A DNA stretch of 64,000 nucleotides from Epiperipatus broadwayi (Eukaryota > Onychophora > Udeonychophora > Euonychophora > Peripatidae): contig JAQFVV010013348.1 of the NCBI GenBank assembly GCA_028023455.1, positions 62,001 to 126,000 on the forward strand, given 5' to 3'. The translations under genes and the position numbers were made by a program. This document shows positions 13,501 through 26,914 of this stretch, in pieces. The notes under the pieces were generated by a model, which saw only the letters and a list, made by a program, of their open reading frames with translations, ran no database searches and had not been told where the DNA came from. Each line of letters starts with the position of its first letter. Position 1 is the stretch's first letter.

Positions 13501-16500
13501 GTATATTAATAATATAATTTAACAGAACAATTGTGTGATTCTTTTGAACTTTCATGTGATAAAGTATTCAGATATTCAAATAGTTTATATATGATTAAAT
13601 ATACGGAGGAAAGTAGTAAGCAAGCTGTCTTATAGAACAGTGGAATAGTTTCAAAATAAATGAATTTTATTATTGTTAGTAATGCAGATATGTATTTGTC
13701 GATGTACAGTATAGAAAAAATCATGAGAAATAAGATCGGATAGTGACTTGGAAGTACTAGTGGAGAGGAAACCAAGATGATTTTTTTTTTAAGAAATAGG
13801 AAAAATAAAGGATTTGGATCATATTTACTTTTGTGTGATTTCAGTATAGTTAACTAAGCCCTATGACTGAACACATATAGTTTGGACAGTGTTTTTGCAT
13901 ATCTTTAAACTTTGGATGTTATAATAAAGCTGAAGAAATAGCTTTAACATCGTTCCTATAATAGAGGTTGGTAGACAGATAAAGGTCACTCCTCTATAGT
14001 GTCTTTTAATTCACTGTGCCATGATTGTCAAGATATATGACGAGTAATATTCTAGTTGTATTTTGATCCTATGCATCTATCTTCGCTATCCTTATTTTGT
14101 GAATCTGCATCAGTCAGAAAGATATTTTCAAAGAAATAATGAATAAAATAGAACTGAAGATATGTTATCGTTTATGTAAGAATAGTTTATTTGCTGGAAT
14201 GTATAGAATTGTGTAATTTTAAAATTGAAAGTCCAAAATATCATAAAGAGAGAAAGAATCATATAATACATTGTAAAGTTAATTCAGAAATGAATATAAG
14301 ATTTTGAAAAGAAATCTAAACCAAGTATTTTAAAAGTGATAATAAAATTTGAATGAATTTTTTTTTAATAATATTTAGAAAATAAGTATTGTATATTTAT
14401 TAAGAAAATAGTCCAATAATGTACAATAAACATATACTTGTGCATGGTATATTAATAGTTATAATTATATCATCCGAAGTAAGGCTTGAATGAGAATATT
14501 AGGATTAATAAACAATGGATAATGAACAATAAAAACCTAATACCGAATGTAGAACAATGTTTTGACTTTGTAAGATTCCATACAATCAATATAAAACTAA
14601 AATTTGTTATTTTATAGAATTTTACTACGAATGTAAATTTTGTAAAAATATAATTTTAATAATATTAGGGATGCAAAGTGTTAGTGATAATCATATAAGA
14701 AATGCATTTTGTAATAAGCTAATCATAATAATAAATCAAGTAATAATACTGTATTTTCTTAAGTGTTTTAAAAAAAAATAAGATTTAACTAGGAAAAGTA
14801 AATATTATTTTGATTTCATTTTTATAAACTAATAAATTAAGTTGAGATATGAAAGTAAGGGATATCCAATGTATATAGTGTAAAAATATTGTTAATTTAT
14901 TTATGTTGTTAATAAACTTTGTTTTAAATTTGTTTAAAGTTTTTGTGTCCGAGTTGTTATTTCTCCACATGGATGCATGAAATCACGATACATTTATAAT
15001 TGAAACAGACATATAGATTTTGCACAAAAGGTAAACATAAAAGTGTTATAATAATTTTGAGAATTTATTGGTATGTTAAAATTAAAAGATCATAATTTTA
15101 TATTATTTATTGGTCATAAGTCGGTTGCCACAATATTACATTAAATTATATGCTAATGTTGCCACACGTATTCTGTTGTCAGATTATTAAATACTACCAC
15201 GTACATATTTATTTATTTCATTTTAGGAAGAAATGATTATATTATATTTATTATTGTTATTATTATTTTTATTATTGTTAGTTGCTGTGTAGTAGATTAT
15301 GACATAAAATTCCCTTTTCATATTTTACTACCGTAATTTTAAATTAGTTAGAATACAATTTCTGAACCTGAGATTTTATTTATTTTACTTCATTTTATTT
15401 AATTGAGCTAGATTATTGTTATAAAGAAGATTAAGATATGATTATTATTTTAATCGTAGTGAATAGAGCTTAGAAAGTCGTAAGAATACTATGAATTAGT
15501 TATTTGGTATAGAAAAAGGGGGAATAGTGTTCTTATGCCATTGAGGTAGTATTGTGTGGATAATGGCTCAATGTAGTCTATCTCGTCCCCCGTATTGTCA
15601 CTCCATGTCTCATGAAAATAGTAAATATTTGTTAATTCATTTTAAAATTGAACCGTATTTGTATTTTAAAAATTAGAGCTAGTAATCATTTTAATTAATG
15701 CTGAATATTTTATTTATTTATTTGTTAACTGAGCTAGAACCCGTAATATTCGTAATAAACAGTATATTTTGGGGTGAGGATGCACGGGGGAAGGTTAGAA
15801 TATATATTTATAATAATACATATTGGCATAGTTTGATTTACAAAATATCTTTAAAATAAATATACAAACATATATATTAAAATCGACTTTCATTATTCTT
15901 TAAATTTTAAAATTAAAAAAATATATAAATTGTAAGCTAATGTTAACATTTCAATTATGTATTTCTTTACAAAGATATATTACATATTGGATAAAAAAAA
16001 ATATAGTTTGTTTCTTTACCTTAATTGCACTAGTGTTTATTAATTGAAAGTTATCTTCAGCACTGACTTTATTTTCTTCATCCTAAAATAGCTTGATAGA
16101 CATGAATATGTACATATTGCTTATAAATGAAGATATTTACTTCTTGTTATAAAACCATTATTTTTTGCCATTTCTTGAATGCTCTGTTATATACGCGATG
16201 AAATTGAATATGATTTTCGAATCATTAAATAATTTGAAAGTTATAATGAGATGATACCTTATTTAAGTATAATAGATATTTTTAAAACTTTTTGACAAAT
16301 ACAGGTTTAATTTTGAAATCCCGTGTTTTACTGAAGTTTCCACTGATGTTAATAATAGGCAAGCCGAAAAGCCAAGCCCCAAAATGATAAAGTTGTAAAT
16401 TAGCACATCGTTTTTGCGTAGAATTCCATAATTCAATATTTTTTTAATGATATTTATAAGAGCAATTAAAAAAATAACGACGAACGAAAATAATAATGTC

Positions 16501-17283
16501 TTCCTTCTTTTAATTTTCTATCACCTGCCAAAAATTCCCGCCTTTCATAAATCACGTGCTGATTCAAAAATAATCTTTAACATTTTGTTGTTTGCAATTT
16601 AATTTTTTTTTTTTTTAAAAAAAAAAAAATAAAAAAAATAGGAAATAATTTCAATTAAAAAAAAATACATATATATATTATATTGAAAGATTTACGTGAT
16701 AATTCACAAACCAAATAAATATTAATTTTTTTAAATAAATAAAGATACAATATATTTATATTTAGCAATTTAAATACTATTGCTAATGATTATTTTTTTT
16801 TTATACATACATTGATAATTATATACACATATAGTTTGCCATTATAATGAGGATCTCAAACAAAGCAGATATCATAAAAATTAAATAAACCTGAACTATA
16901 TAACAATGAAACTATTACGAACAATACACTAATAACTTAATTACAAACCCTTAAATAAAACTATAACAAAGACATTTTTTTTAAAACCATATTATAGCTT
17001 GAAAAAGTAAGGATGGACTTTCTATCCTGTACAATATATATATATATCAGTCATTTTATTTTTTATATTATAAAGATAAGGACTTGAAATTTAAAAATAT
17101 TCTAAGATTTAAAACTCATATCGACTTTTTTGTATCCTTAAATATATATGATATTAGAATAACTTCTAGATATGTATATATAATAGCAAAGCGGAAATAA
17201 ATGTTTCCAACTGACTTATGAAGTATTAAGGGTTATGTATATTTTCATTAGTTTTTGACATTAAATAATGCTTGACCTGTCAA
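10532..17283. other. AT-rich intergenic DNA, no gene recognised
   Basis: Short frames only (about 60-90 codons), none with a recognisable domain. Slightly higher GC occurs around 12.0, 15.5 and 16.3-16.6 kb without a supported feature. A T14/A13 palindrome lies at 16603-16629. Confidence 0.5.
16603..16629. repeat. T14-A13 homopolymer palindrome
   Basis: A run of 14 T is followed directly by a run of 13 A. A second, similar junction lies at 17889-17919. Confidence 0.9.
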
Positions 17284-17352
17284 GCATTGGTGATCAAGTG
17301 GTCAGCACAGCTGCCTTACAAGCAATTACCTGGGTTCACTTCTGGCCAATGA
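17284..17352 (+). pseudogene. tRNA-Gly-like sequence (tRNA pseudogene or SINE head)
   Basis: The 69-nt stretch begins GCATTGGTG and ends GGCCAATGA, so the acceptor stem pairs in six of seven positions. An A-box-like ATCAAGTGGT and a B-box-like GGGTTCACTTC are correctly ordered and spaced. The two ends resemble animal tRNA-Gly, from general knowledge of that gene. The anticodon arm does not match: its loop reads around CTTACAA rather than carrying a GCC or TCC anticodon, and the T-stem is mispaired. It is therefore probably not a functional tRNA. It is either a decayed pseudogene or the 5' head of a tRNA-derived SINE whose body may be the following A-rich sequence. Confidence 0.55.
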
Positions 17353-17888
17353 TTTGACACATGGAAAATAAAAAAATAAAATAACACTTGACCATATATA
17401 ACTCATTGAAAGGTAGTAACTTCAGTTTTTTTCTATTAATAATATTACAATGTAATTTTGATAGTTTTAGATAGCTTTCACATTTTAGCAATAATAGTAT
17501 ATATCAATACAGTAACATATTATTTTCTCTATTTTTTATCATCTATAGCATTAAATCACTCTGTTGAAAGTTTTGTATTAATATATATATATATTCCTTT
17601 TTTGAAAACTTTAATGCATTAATTTTAAAAATCCATAAATACAATTGAAAGAGTAGACATTTTTATAATTGTAATATAAATATAGTATAATATTGTGGGT
17701 AATTGCTAAAACAAAAAAAGGAAGTTTCATATGAAAAGCAAAATATACAATTTTATGTATATAGAAACATTTTTGGATCGATACAATAAAAATTATACAA
17801 GTATAATATTACAATTTTATTGCAAAAATTAAATATATATCTACATAAAGTTAATACTATTATGGTATGTTTCTATTCTCAAATTACA

Positions 17889-17919
<31 letters not shown>

Positions 17920-18696
17920 CATAGTTAATTTATTAATTCAACTAAATTAATTTAAAAAACAATAAATTTATTTTTAGCTTCTTTTATGTATAAGCCACAG
18001 TATTGTATAAATTACAGTGATTCAATGAAGTAAAATTGCAATCTTCTTAAATATATTTAACTCTGCAACACCACCATTTTTTTTTAAAATACAAATGTGT
18101 CCACCTATTAACATTAAGATGTAACTAAAATAAAAAGTCATATATGAGCAATTATAAAATATAAAAACCAATATTTGATATCCATTATTTTTTTGTTTTA
18201 TTTTGCATATAATCAATAAAAATACGGCCCTTTTGATTAAATGTGCAGTAAAAAAACCTGAACAATAAAATATTGTGAGTTTTATTCTATATGCTCTTCT
18301 GAAAACCTATCTTCTGTAACTTTAAAAAAATGAATACAAATCAGTTTCTATTGGTAAGTTGGATTTCTAGAGAAATCTGTAACTATTTACAAGCTCAATA
18401 AGAATTACAACTTGCACTCTTACTAGAAACAGCCATATTTGTGTAATCGATATTATGAGACCATGTATTGATGTCTCAAATAAACTTCATATGCCTTGAA
18501 AACACTTTAAAGAGAAAACTATTTATAAACAAAATTGATTTAACAATATATGAATTTAAGTAAGATTTACAGAAAAAATTATTAAGTTATATTTTTTAAA
18601 ATAAAAATATATAGGCACTCAGCATATTTTAAGAGCTCTGATTCTGGCTTTAACAGTTGAATGCATGCTCAGGAAGTTTTAAAAATCGCAATATGG

Positions 18697-18698
<2 letters not shown>
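17353..18698. other. AT-rich intergenic DNA
   Basis: No gene seen. Contains the T14-A17 homopolymer palindrome at 17889-17919. Confidence 0.5.
17889..17919. repeat. T14-A17 homopolymer palindrome
   Basis: A run of 14 T is followed directly by 17 A, like the junction at 16603. Confidence 0.9.

Positions 18699-18785
<87 letters not shown>
18699..18785. repeat. (AT)n microsatellite
   Basis: About 87 bp of uninterrupted AT. It is the tail of the repeat copy at 18786-18890, read on the minus strand. Confidence 0.95.
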
Positions 18786-18787
<2 letters not shown>

Positions 18788-18890
18788 CATTAAAAAACAG
18801 CCAACACTTAGACAATCCCAATAACAATCAACAATTTCAAACTGTTGGCAAGGCAGTCCCTTTTAACAATAAAGGTACCCACCTTTATTA
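18786..18890 (-). repeat. (AT)n-tailed dispersed repeat, copy 1
   Basis: On the minus strand this contains CTGCCTTGCCAACAG, TTTGAAATTGTTGATTG, GGGATTGTCTAAGTGTTG and TTTTTAATGATTAT leading into (AT)n. The same order is seen at 45115-45222 and, in part, at 37420-37497. It behaves like a short retroposon with a dinucleotide tail; the body upstream is not delimited. Confidence 0.65.
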
Positions 18891-19426
18891 ATGGTCTAAT
18901 ATACTTATAAAGACACTAAAGTTTGCAACTTGCCCACACAGATTGAAATTATTGATACAAAGAAGTTTGTGTATAAATGTAATAATAAATAATCGTAATT
19001 TATCTGTAATTGACACAGAGGTATCTATCTCCTACTGAGTTACCTGATATCAACAACAATAGAAGAGAAAATAGTGCCAACTTCTTGAGCCTGACCTACC
19101 CATTCAGTAACCATTTTCAGAATTTTGACCAATCATAGATTTTAAATTATATTTTTATGAAATTAATAAGTCCTATATTTATGGGCATCACAACATTATT
19201 TCTGCTACTTTATCTTTAAAATGATATATCTATTATTATTTTTTTTAATCTATAATGAAAGTTTGATTTTTTATGAATTTTTTTCTAAAATGCAATTTTT
19301 ATTTTTCTCATTTTTCTAGATTTAGTAATCATAAAAAAATTTTACTGTTGAAATGGATTCTCTCCCCACTTGTTTTAGTTTTGATTTGGATAAGGAGTTT
19401 ACTGTGTTTCTAAGATTTCTTTTTCT

Positions 19427-19945
19427 AACAGCTTATCCAATGATAATTCTAGTGCTGATTCAGATATAGAAGCTGCACTGTCCAAAAAAAAAAGGTTTAT
19501 AAAATCTTTTGTAAGGAGGATAAGCATGACAACAAAATCTTTACTAGGACCTTCTTCATGTCCCTACTCAGATTTGATTCTGGACAATAATGTTTACGTG
19601 TTGTGCATCCCAGGCCTAAATTTTCCCATCGCCCATGAATATTCAGTTAGCATTTTTTATGTGTGTAAAAAGCAATAATGGAAAGCAGTTCCAAAATAGG
19701 TCAATATTTCAACCTATGAGTTGACTGCAAAGTTAGACAGGGTGATTCACAATTGTAGTATACCATGTGTGATAACTAGATTTAAATTTATTTGGTCTAA
19801 GAAAGAATTACTGCATCAACTGGGACTTGCTAAAGTTATGACCTGAAATTGATTTACTGGAATTTTAAACAATTTACATTTCAATGACAATAAAGATGTG
19901 TACATCCAGACTCAGAATCATGTACCAACATGGTACTGCAATAGG
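19427..19945 (+). pseudogene. piggyBac-type transposase relic
   Basis: Two coding-like stretches remain. At 19427-19590 an acidic, serine-rich segment (SSADSDIEAAL followed by KKKRFIKSF) resembles a piggyBac-type N-terminus. At 19712-19945 one frame gives FIWSKKELLHQLGLAKVMT, then stop, Asn, stop, then FTGILNNLHFNDN. The placement of W-S..., a V-M-T/S step and an LHFNDN block fits the start of the DDE_Tnp_1_7 (piggyBac) domain. The two in-frame TGA codons (19844-19846 and 19850-19852) fall where the family usually has arginine, so both are simply explained as CGA-to-TGA decay. The rest of the catalytic domain is not found downstream. It is a dead fragment, and the family call rests on motif recognition alone. 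Confidence 0.5.
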
Positions 19946-22691
19946 TAAAATATATCATCATTTTATTTATATGATCATTTATTTATTGCATAATTGCAGT
20001 AACATTGTACTCATTTGTTACAACATAGATTTTCAAGCACCCTCATACATCAGTTTGTCCAGATTATCATCTCCTTCCTACACACATATATAATCGGTGC
20101 TCATAATAAATTTGTTTATTTTGATGTTTATTGATTTATTTAGTTTTTAGTCATTTTATCTTACAGAAATTTTTATTTGATATTTACTTTTTGAGTACAC
20201 TTTTTTTTTACTTGAAAAGAATACATATTTTAGGTTGATCACCATTTCTCAATAATATAATAATTAATTATATTTTTAAATGCATTACAATTTACTGAAG
20301 TTCTCTTTGCATGATATGTCATAAACTGTTCTTACTGTTGCTTCTTCCCTTCCCACTAACATATATCCTGCATAGAAGAACAACAAACATTTTTAGCACA
20401 TATCCTGCATGAAAGTACAAGATCTGGGTCAGCTAATAAAAATGAAAGTCACCAATCACTTTATTTTTGCAAGTTTTACAATGAAAAATTATCTCAGGCA
20501 AGTCATGTTATATATCAATTTTTTTAGCCTTTTATGACAAATGTGACGAAACTGACTATGAAAATGTCATTTTAAGATTTTATGTTCACAATTTAGAATT
20601 TGCGAACAGATGTAAAAATAAACATATTTAATAAATATCTTTTTCTTAATATTTTGAGGTAATGACTATTTTATCAGCTTTATTACATTCTCTCATATTT
20701 TCTCTTTCTAACCATATATATATTTATATTTACAGTATTTAAACAGAAGATATGTTATAAATTATATTTGTTGTAATTTTTTTAAAATTAAAAATCACGA
20801 CTTTTTATACTATGTTTTTATATGAGATTACTTTTTTTATTTAATTTGGAAATAATAAAGTGAATTTTGTCTACTATTTTAATTTATATATAGTCGAAAT
20901 GATCTGAAAGTGCTATTAATATATAAAGAAGATGAAAATGAGTTACTTTTAACATGCTCTGAATATTTCATGGAATATTAGGTTTAATACAACTCAGTAG
21001 GAGCTAGCTACTTTCATTTCATTTACAAGTAAAAAATCATGTTTATTTATTATTACATTTATTAAAACTATATTTCAACTAAATTCAGAGGTTGTTTAAA
21101 ATAAGTTTCAATATTTATCTTCTGTATATATTAATGTTTTTTTCAGGTTATTTAGTCTACACATAAAATAAAACAAAAGACAGAATTCACCCTATAAATT
21201 AAAACTTCATCCAAAAATAAGTTTAAATAACAACTGAGCTTAAAAAGAGAATGGTGTCAGTCTCTATTTCATTAATTCTGACCCCACATAACTCAGAGGG
21301 ATGTAGCATTTAAAATTCTTATTAGAGTAGTATGTATAAATAATGGCATTTGTGAGATTAAACATCAAATTCATGGCGATGTTTTGCACAGCCTGATTAA
21401 AATTATTCCAAAAGAATATTCACAGATTCTTAATCTATTCACTTTAATTTTCTTGCCAAATTTTCAATTCCGTTTAAATATGTAAGCTATAATCAAATGG
21501 CATTAGTTAATATGACATAATTTTGAGGTGACAAACCTTCTGGCGCTGCATATATTAAATGTAATTATACATGACAATTTATATCATCATTCAACTATCT
21601 AAAAAATAAAAAGCAAACGATTTATGTCTGCTTTTTAATTTTCTATAAGGACGGTGAATAAAACAACTTTAAGGTCTTTAAATAATTTAATATAAATATT
21701 CTATCAGCTTCAAAAAATATTACATATTGAAACTACCTAATTAGACTATTTCATATTGATTACGAATTAAAAATATAAACTGTTATTAAAATTATTGTCA
21801 TAAGATTTTAATTTGTTAATATTATTTAAAAACAATTTGAATGAAAGTGCAAAAACATTCTGTTAAATATCACAAATATTATTACTCATGTTTGTCATCG
21901 TAATAAGATTTCAGAAAGCAAGGAAGAAATTTTATTGTCATGTATTTATTCAATTGGTTGACAATGTGATATCTAACGGTTAATTAAATTTAATATAGAT
22001 TTCATCAGCTCCTGAAATTACTAAAAGATAGGCGAGGTTGTTTAATTATACTATTAAACACATTCACATTTACATATATATTGAATTATAATTTTCAAAT
22101 ATCTAGGTGATTTATAAAGTATAAATTATTAGATGAAGCAAAATCTTACATAAAATATGGAATCCTATAATCTATTATCAAATCATCCATTGTACATCTA
22201 TAAAGATTACGTGGACAATAGATAATAGAATAAATAGTCTTCTAAACTTTAATTATTGTTATGTGATATATATATATATAAACTGAATTACTTGTCTTTG
22301 TAGCTGCTTTTATTATTTTAATCACAGAATAAGCTTCCATCGGAAAATAATTTTCTGGTTGAAATATTAAAAGCAGCCGTGTAGACAAATATTTGTGTTT
22401 ATATATAAGTAGTCTTTAGTTAGATTTTATATATTTCTTATCGTTTATGTATATCAAAATGATCTTGATATATAATTATTTCTAAATATTCTTCATAAAT
22501 TCAACAACTTTAGATATCACATGATACGTAAATAGTGAGTTTTCCCTGTTTTAATAACTTTAGATATGAATTAATAAAGAGAAAATGCAAAAAAAAAAAA
22601 ATTAAACGCGACAACTATATGAACATTTCAACATAATAAATTTATGAAAAGAAATTATATATAATTTTAGAAAATAAAATCATATATACAT
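19946..22691. other. AT-rich intergenic DNA
   Basis: No gene recognised. No continuation of the piggyBac relic was found. Confidence 0.5.
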
Positions 22692-22695
22692 TAAT

Positions 22696-22790
<95 letters not shown>
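22692..22790. repeat. (TAA)n microsatellite, 5' side of LINE copy 1
   Basis: About 100 bp of TAA repeats in the same phase as the tract that follows the LINE at 27488. Confidence 0.95.
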
Positions 22791-22814
22791 TGACATTAAA
22801 ATCTTTCAGAAAAT

Positions 22815-23830
22815 GATGCACATAGCATTCAACCCAATTTATCTGAAGGATACACCAGTGCTAGTATACAGCAATAGCTTTGATTTCAAGCTGAGATTGC
22901 ATGCAGAAATAGATCCAAACAATATTCCTATATAATTTGTAGATCAGGAAACCATGTTAAGCCTCTTCATAAGAGGTTTTAAACCCATATGTTACACATG
23001 TGGGAAGCGAGGCCACTTGGGAATGCAATGTGACACCAAAAAGAACCACAATCACAAAGAAACAAATGAAGTGCTCAACGACATACATACTGAAGACAGC
23101 AACCATATGTATTATGATAGCATAAATACAAATATTTGCAACTTCTCCACCTGAGGAAACACTGTCACTCCCTCTCAATCAAAATTCAAATGAAAAAAAC
23201 AAAAACATCGATGAACTAAACAGCAACCATCTGAAAAAAACAATGTGATAACAGAAAGAGTCTACAATCACAACATCCAAATAATCAGCTCAACCACACA
23301 CAAACTGAAGATATCAGTCATACACACATAGTCAAGATAAATTCAGATATGAATAACCAGATGCAATCAATTTCTTCATCTGAAGAACTGCTATTACTAC
23401 CTCTCATAGATCAAACTACAAAAAACCAAAACAACAGTATAAATGAACCAAACAGAATGCAGCACTTAAATACAAATGTCACACAAGCAACTCAAAAAAA
23501 CACAAGCAACTGTCAAAACATACAATACTTGAATGATTCAAATATCAACCCAACTGAAAATATCACAAAGTACTTACAGTGAAACACAAAGCACCAATAG
23601 AACAAACATCACACACACAATTAAAAATAACACATCAACATATATCATGGAAGCAATCATGCCATGCCTTCCACAAGTTGAAATAAGTACAATAGAAAAA
23701 AAGGGCCAGGTCACCCAAAAAGAAGCAAAAACAATAAAAAAACAAAATAAAAGAGCACAACAACTCAAAAACAGAAGAGGACAACACTGCATTATCATTA
23801 ACCGGAATTCAAATGGATGACTGGTCGCCA
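22815..23830 (+). pseudogene. LINE ORF1 remnant with CCHC zinc knuckle
   Basis: A first frame from 22815 gives about 42 codons up to a TAA stop. It continues in the same frame with IRGFKPICYTCGKRGHLGMQC split around the knuckle; the cysteine motif C-x2-C-x4-H-x4-C is complete at about 22990-23033. The following 800 bp are rich in Asn, Gln, Thr and Ser codons and broken by stops, as expected for the poorly conserved tail of an ORF1. ORF1 products of this type bind LINE RNA in the ribonucleoprotein. This copy cannot make the full protein. Confidence 0.65.
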
Positions 23831-23940
23831 ATGGACATCACTCCTAACTAACCAATAAAACTCCAACAATGTACAGCTCATACAATAAAAAGCAGCCACA
23901 ACATATTTTGAAATGTGTACAACCCCAAAATACAACCATA

Positions 23941-24520
23941 ATGAAGGTCAAAATAACAGCTTTTAATGTGTGGGGTTTGAACTTGGCAAACAAACTACAT
24001 CAACTTAGATAATGGACCAAAATTACACAGACGCATATATTAGAACTTCTCAAAGCAAAAATATATAGCAGATCACAGAATGACCCAACAGTGCATCTTC
24101 ACACTGAAGGCTTCTTTGCATGCTCCAGGGACATGTCATCACCTGTGGGTGGAACTAGTCTACTAATAACCCTAATTTGCCCATTCACATCATTCAGAAT
24201 CATATATACCGATGCACACTTGTTGATAGCAACATTTCATCACCATGCAACTAGCACCAACTCCATACCTGACTATCATCATGGGAGATTTTAACATAAA
24301 TACACAGACTTCATCTCAAAATGGCTGCATCAAATTGCAATAGTGCTGGGGATTTGTTACTACCAAACATAGTAACAATCCATAATAACTGACACACATC
24401 TTTAATTGACCTTTGCTTCTATTTGCTAATGCTGCATCATTACTTCAGCCTTAAGCTCAATCCATCCCCATTCCCAGATCACTGTTTAAACTGCAACACT
24501 TGATCTAACTGAAATTCAGC
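23941..24520 (+). pseudogene. LINE ORF2 endonuclease (APE) remnant
   Basis: The frame starts MKVKITAFNVWGLNLANK, a typical ORF2 endonuclease start. It is then interrupted by stops and shifts. Further on, another frame reads LTIIMGDFNINTQ (about 24264-24302), carrying the GDFN active-site block, and later a TSLID... and a ...DHCL block near 24400-24490 match the last endonuclease motifs. The enzyme would nick target DNA to prime reverse transcription. Several breaks make it inactive. Confidence 0.7.
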
Positions 24521-25176
24521 CAACTACACTACCACTTGGAAAAACAATGAGAATACTAATACCAGCATCCACTCCAGAATCCTTTTTTTCTGAAACATAT
24601 ATTATGCTTCATAAACTTGAAGGACTACAACTAAGTGTTGTGTAGAGTTATACATAAATATACTTTCATTTAATATTGATCATGTCACCAAAAAAACCTC
24701 CACCCTCCAGGCTATTAGCTCTGGCAGATGAACTACACCAGAGGATAACAATGTCTAAATCCATTCAAAATACATATCAGCATATATGTAAACTCACCCA
24801 GGCATATAACAACACATGTTCAGCACTTAAAGACTACCTGTTTGCCTCAGTCATCAACATACATGGACTAGAGGCTACATCAGATGGGCCATGGGTTTTC
24901 CTTCACCATTAGAGTACCTATGGCTCTTCAAATTGGAACAACTTTACATGCAGCACATAACATGATTGAACCTATTTACAAGCATTTAAAACAGAAGCTT
25001 CAGACACATCAACTTTTTAACCCACCCCCCAATTATTTTGGATCACCTGAAACAAATAAACCATTTACCACTAATGTATTTGCTTTGAAGCTTGCGATTC
25101 TGTCCAATGCATGCCATCCAGGCACTCGTGGCATATGAAATTTGTGTATTAGCACCTTAGCCATACAACTACTCAA

Positions 25177-25920
25177 GTGTTATGTAATCTTGCAAACTTT
25201 CTCTCACAAAAAATATACAACATTAAAAATCTTGATCCAATTGCAATAGCACCATTTAATAAAAAACTAGCTCCAATAACCACCCTTAATAACATTTGGC
25301 CTATTTCCATGGGCCCAATAGCCATCAAGATTATTGAGAAAGTCATTAAAGATGAGATTGAGCCATATCTGCTCCTATTGATTTCACCATATCACTTTGC
25401 AAGAAAGCAATCATCTACAGGACAGCAGCATTCCTTTTCAAAGCATATTGGGCTTGGTGTGAGGCCAGAAAAATACAGCCCAGTTGCAGTTCAAATAGAC
25501 ATTGAGTTATCTTTTGATTTTGTGGCAATTGAGATATTAATTAAAATGTTGGTGGCCACCACAATACATTGTACCTTTTTATATGTTATAACCAGCTTGT
25601 TGTTAAATCGGGATATACATATTACACACAGTGGAAAAAATTCTGAATATTTTATTCCAACACAATCAATCTCACAAGGATCCCCTTGAGTGCTTTACTT
25701 TTCACTTTCTACACCAACCATCAATTAGTAAAAATCCAGCAAACATTCATTGGCATACAAATACCAAACACATCTCAGCAGATAACATGCATTGCTTATA
25801 TGGATGACATAACTGTCTTCCTCCCATCTAAAAAAAACATCTACTGGTATTTCATACAATACTACAAGAATTTCCAGCTACACACAAACTCAGGATCAAT
25901 CTAAATAAGACTGCAGTTTG
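25177..25920 (+). pseudogene. LINE ORF2 reverse transcriptase remnant
   Basis: The frame at 25177-25689 contains a PIAIAPFNKKLAPITTLNN block, IKIIEKVIKDEIEPYLLLL and a Q-S/T-rich block typical of RT fingers and palm. It ends at QGSP followed by a stop. The next frame resumes at once with SALLFTFYTN, so a one-base deletion splits the conserved QGSP-L-S-LLF motif. The catalytic YMDD with DITVFLP follows at about 25797-25825. The catalytic Asp pair is kept but the frame is broken. Confidence 0.8.
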
Positions 25921-26538
25921 GTCTTTTTATAATGCAAAGCAGTACACAGGCAAATATGGAGGAAAGCCATCTGCTTTTTGGGGATTTCCCTTTTAGATGA
26001 GTGCAAGTGCAATGTGGGTCAAGATTCAAACAAATTTAAAGAAGAAATAGAGTGAATTACTACTTAACTCTTAAAGGCATATCTTTCAATATACTCCAAG
26101 GTCCAGATATTTAACCTGCTAGCCATAACAAAAATAATCTATTACTCACCCATTATCACCTTTTCTAAAGGTTTTATAAACAAAATCTCTTCTCTATGTA
26201 ATAAGCTCTTGGGGCAGAGGAAGACTGTGTCAATATCTGCAAAACAACTTACCAGACCACCCATTCACAATGGACTAGGACTTCATAGTATTTATATTTT
26301 CCATTTACAGAAGGCCACAAACCTAATAGCATCCACAGTCAAACATTTTCGAATGCTTGAATGCCTACTTTAAATAACACCATCAGATAGGCTACCCCCT
26401 GCCTATGTCCAATTATGATCAATGATCAATTATATAAAAACCACATCACAGATATCTCTTTAGACAATATACAAGCATTCATACTGGCAAATTTATTTAT
26501 TAATCCATCCAAATCCAAGCCATGACACCAATCTGACA

Positions 26539-26914
26539 ATGCTGAAAATCAACAATCTACAATTACTCTGTAAGTTTAAAAAATTGTCCCTGGAGCCAAA
26601 GTATTTGGACTTTTTGCTGAGACTAAACTTACATGCACTGCCCACAACATATTTTCTGAAATACCGAAGACTGTACACTAACATAGATCCATTTTGTGCC
26701 CTGTGTCACAGGGCTGAAGAAACACAACAACATCTATTCTATACTTGTCCAGCACTAAACAGTGTTCGCTTTATTATAACAGGAGCATATAGACAATCTA
26801 ACACAACCCTTCAAACAATCTTTAATTCTACTCCATCAATCCATGCAGCCACTTTTGTTCTTTATTCATACTGGTGCACTAGATGCACATTTACCTTAGG
26901 TAACAACACAAGAT
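26539..26914 (+). pseudogene. LINE ORF2 C-terminal zinc-knuckle region
   Basis: An open stretch of 125 codons holds LCKFKKLSLEPKYLDFLL, then a C-x2-C-x8-H-x4-C knuckle (CALC...HLFYTC), then a TFVLYSYWC block. The same order recurs in copies 2, 3 and 4, which is how those copies were recognised. Confidence 0.8.
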
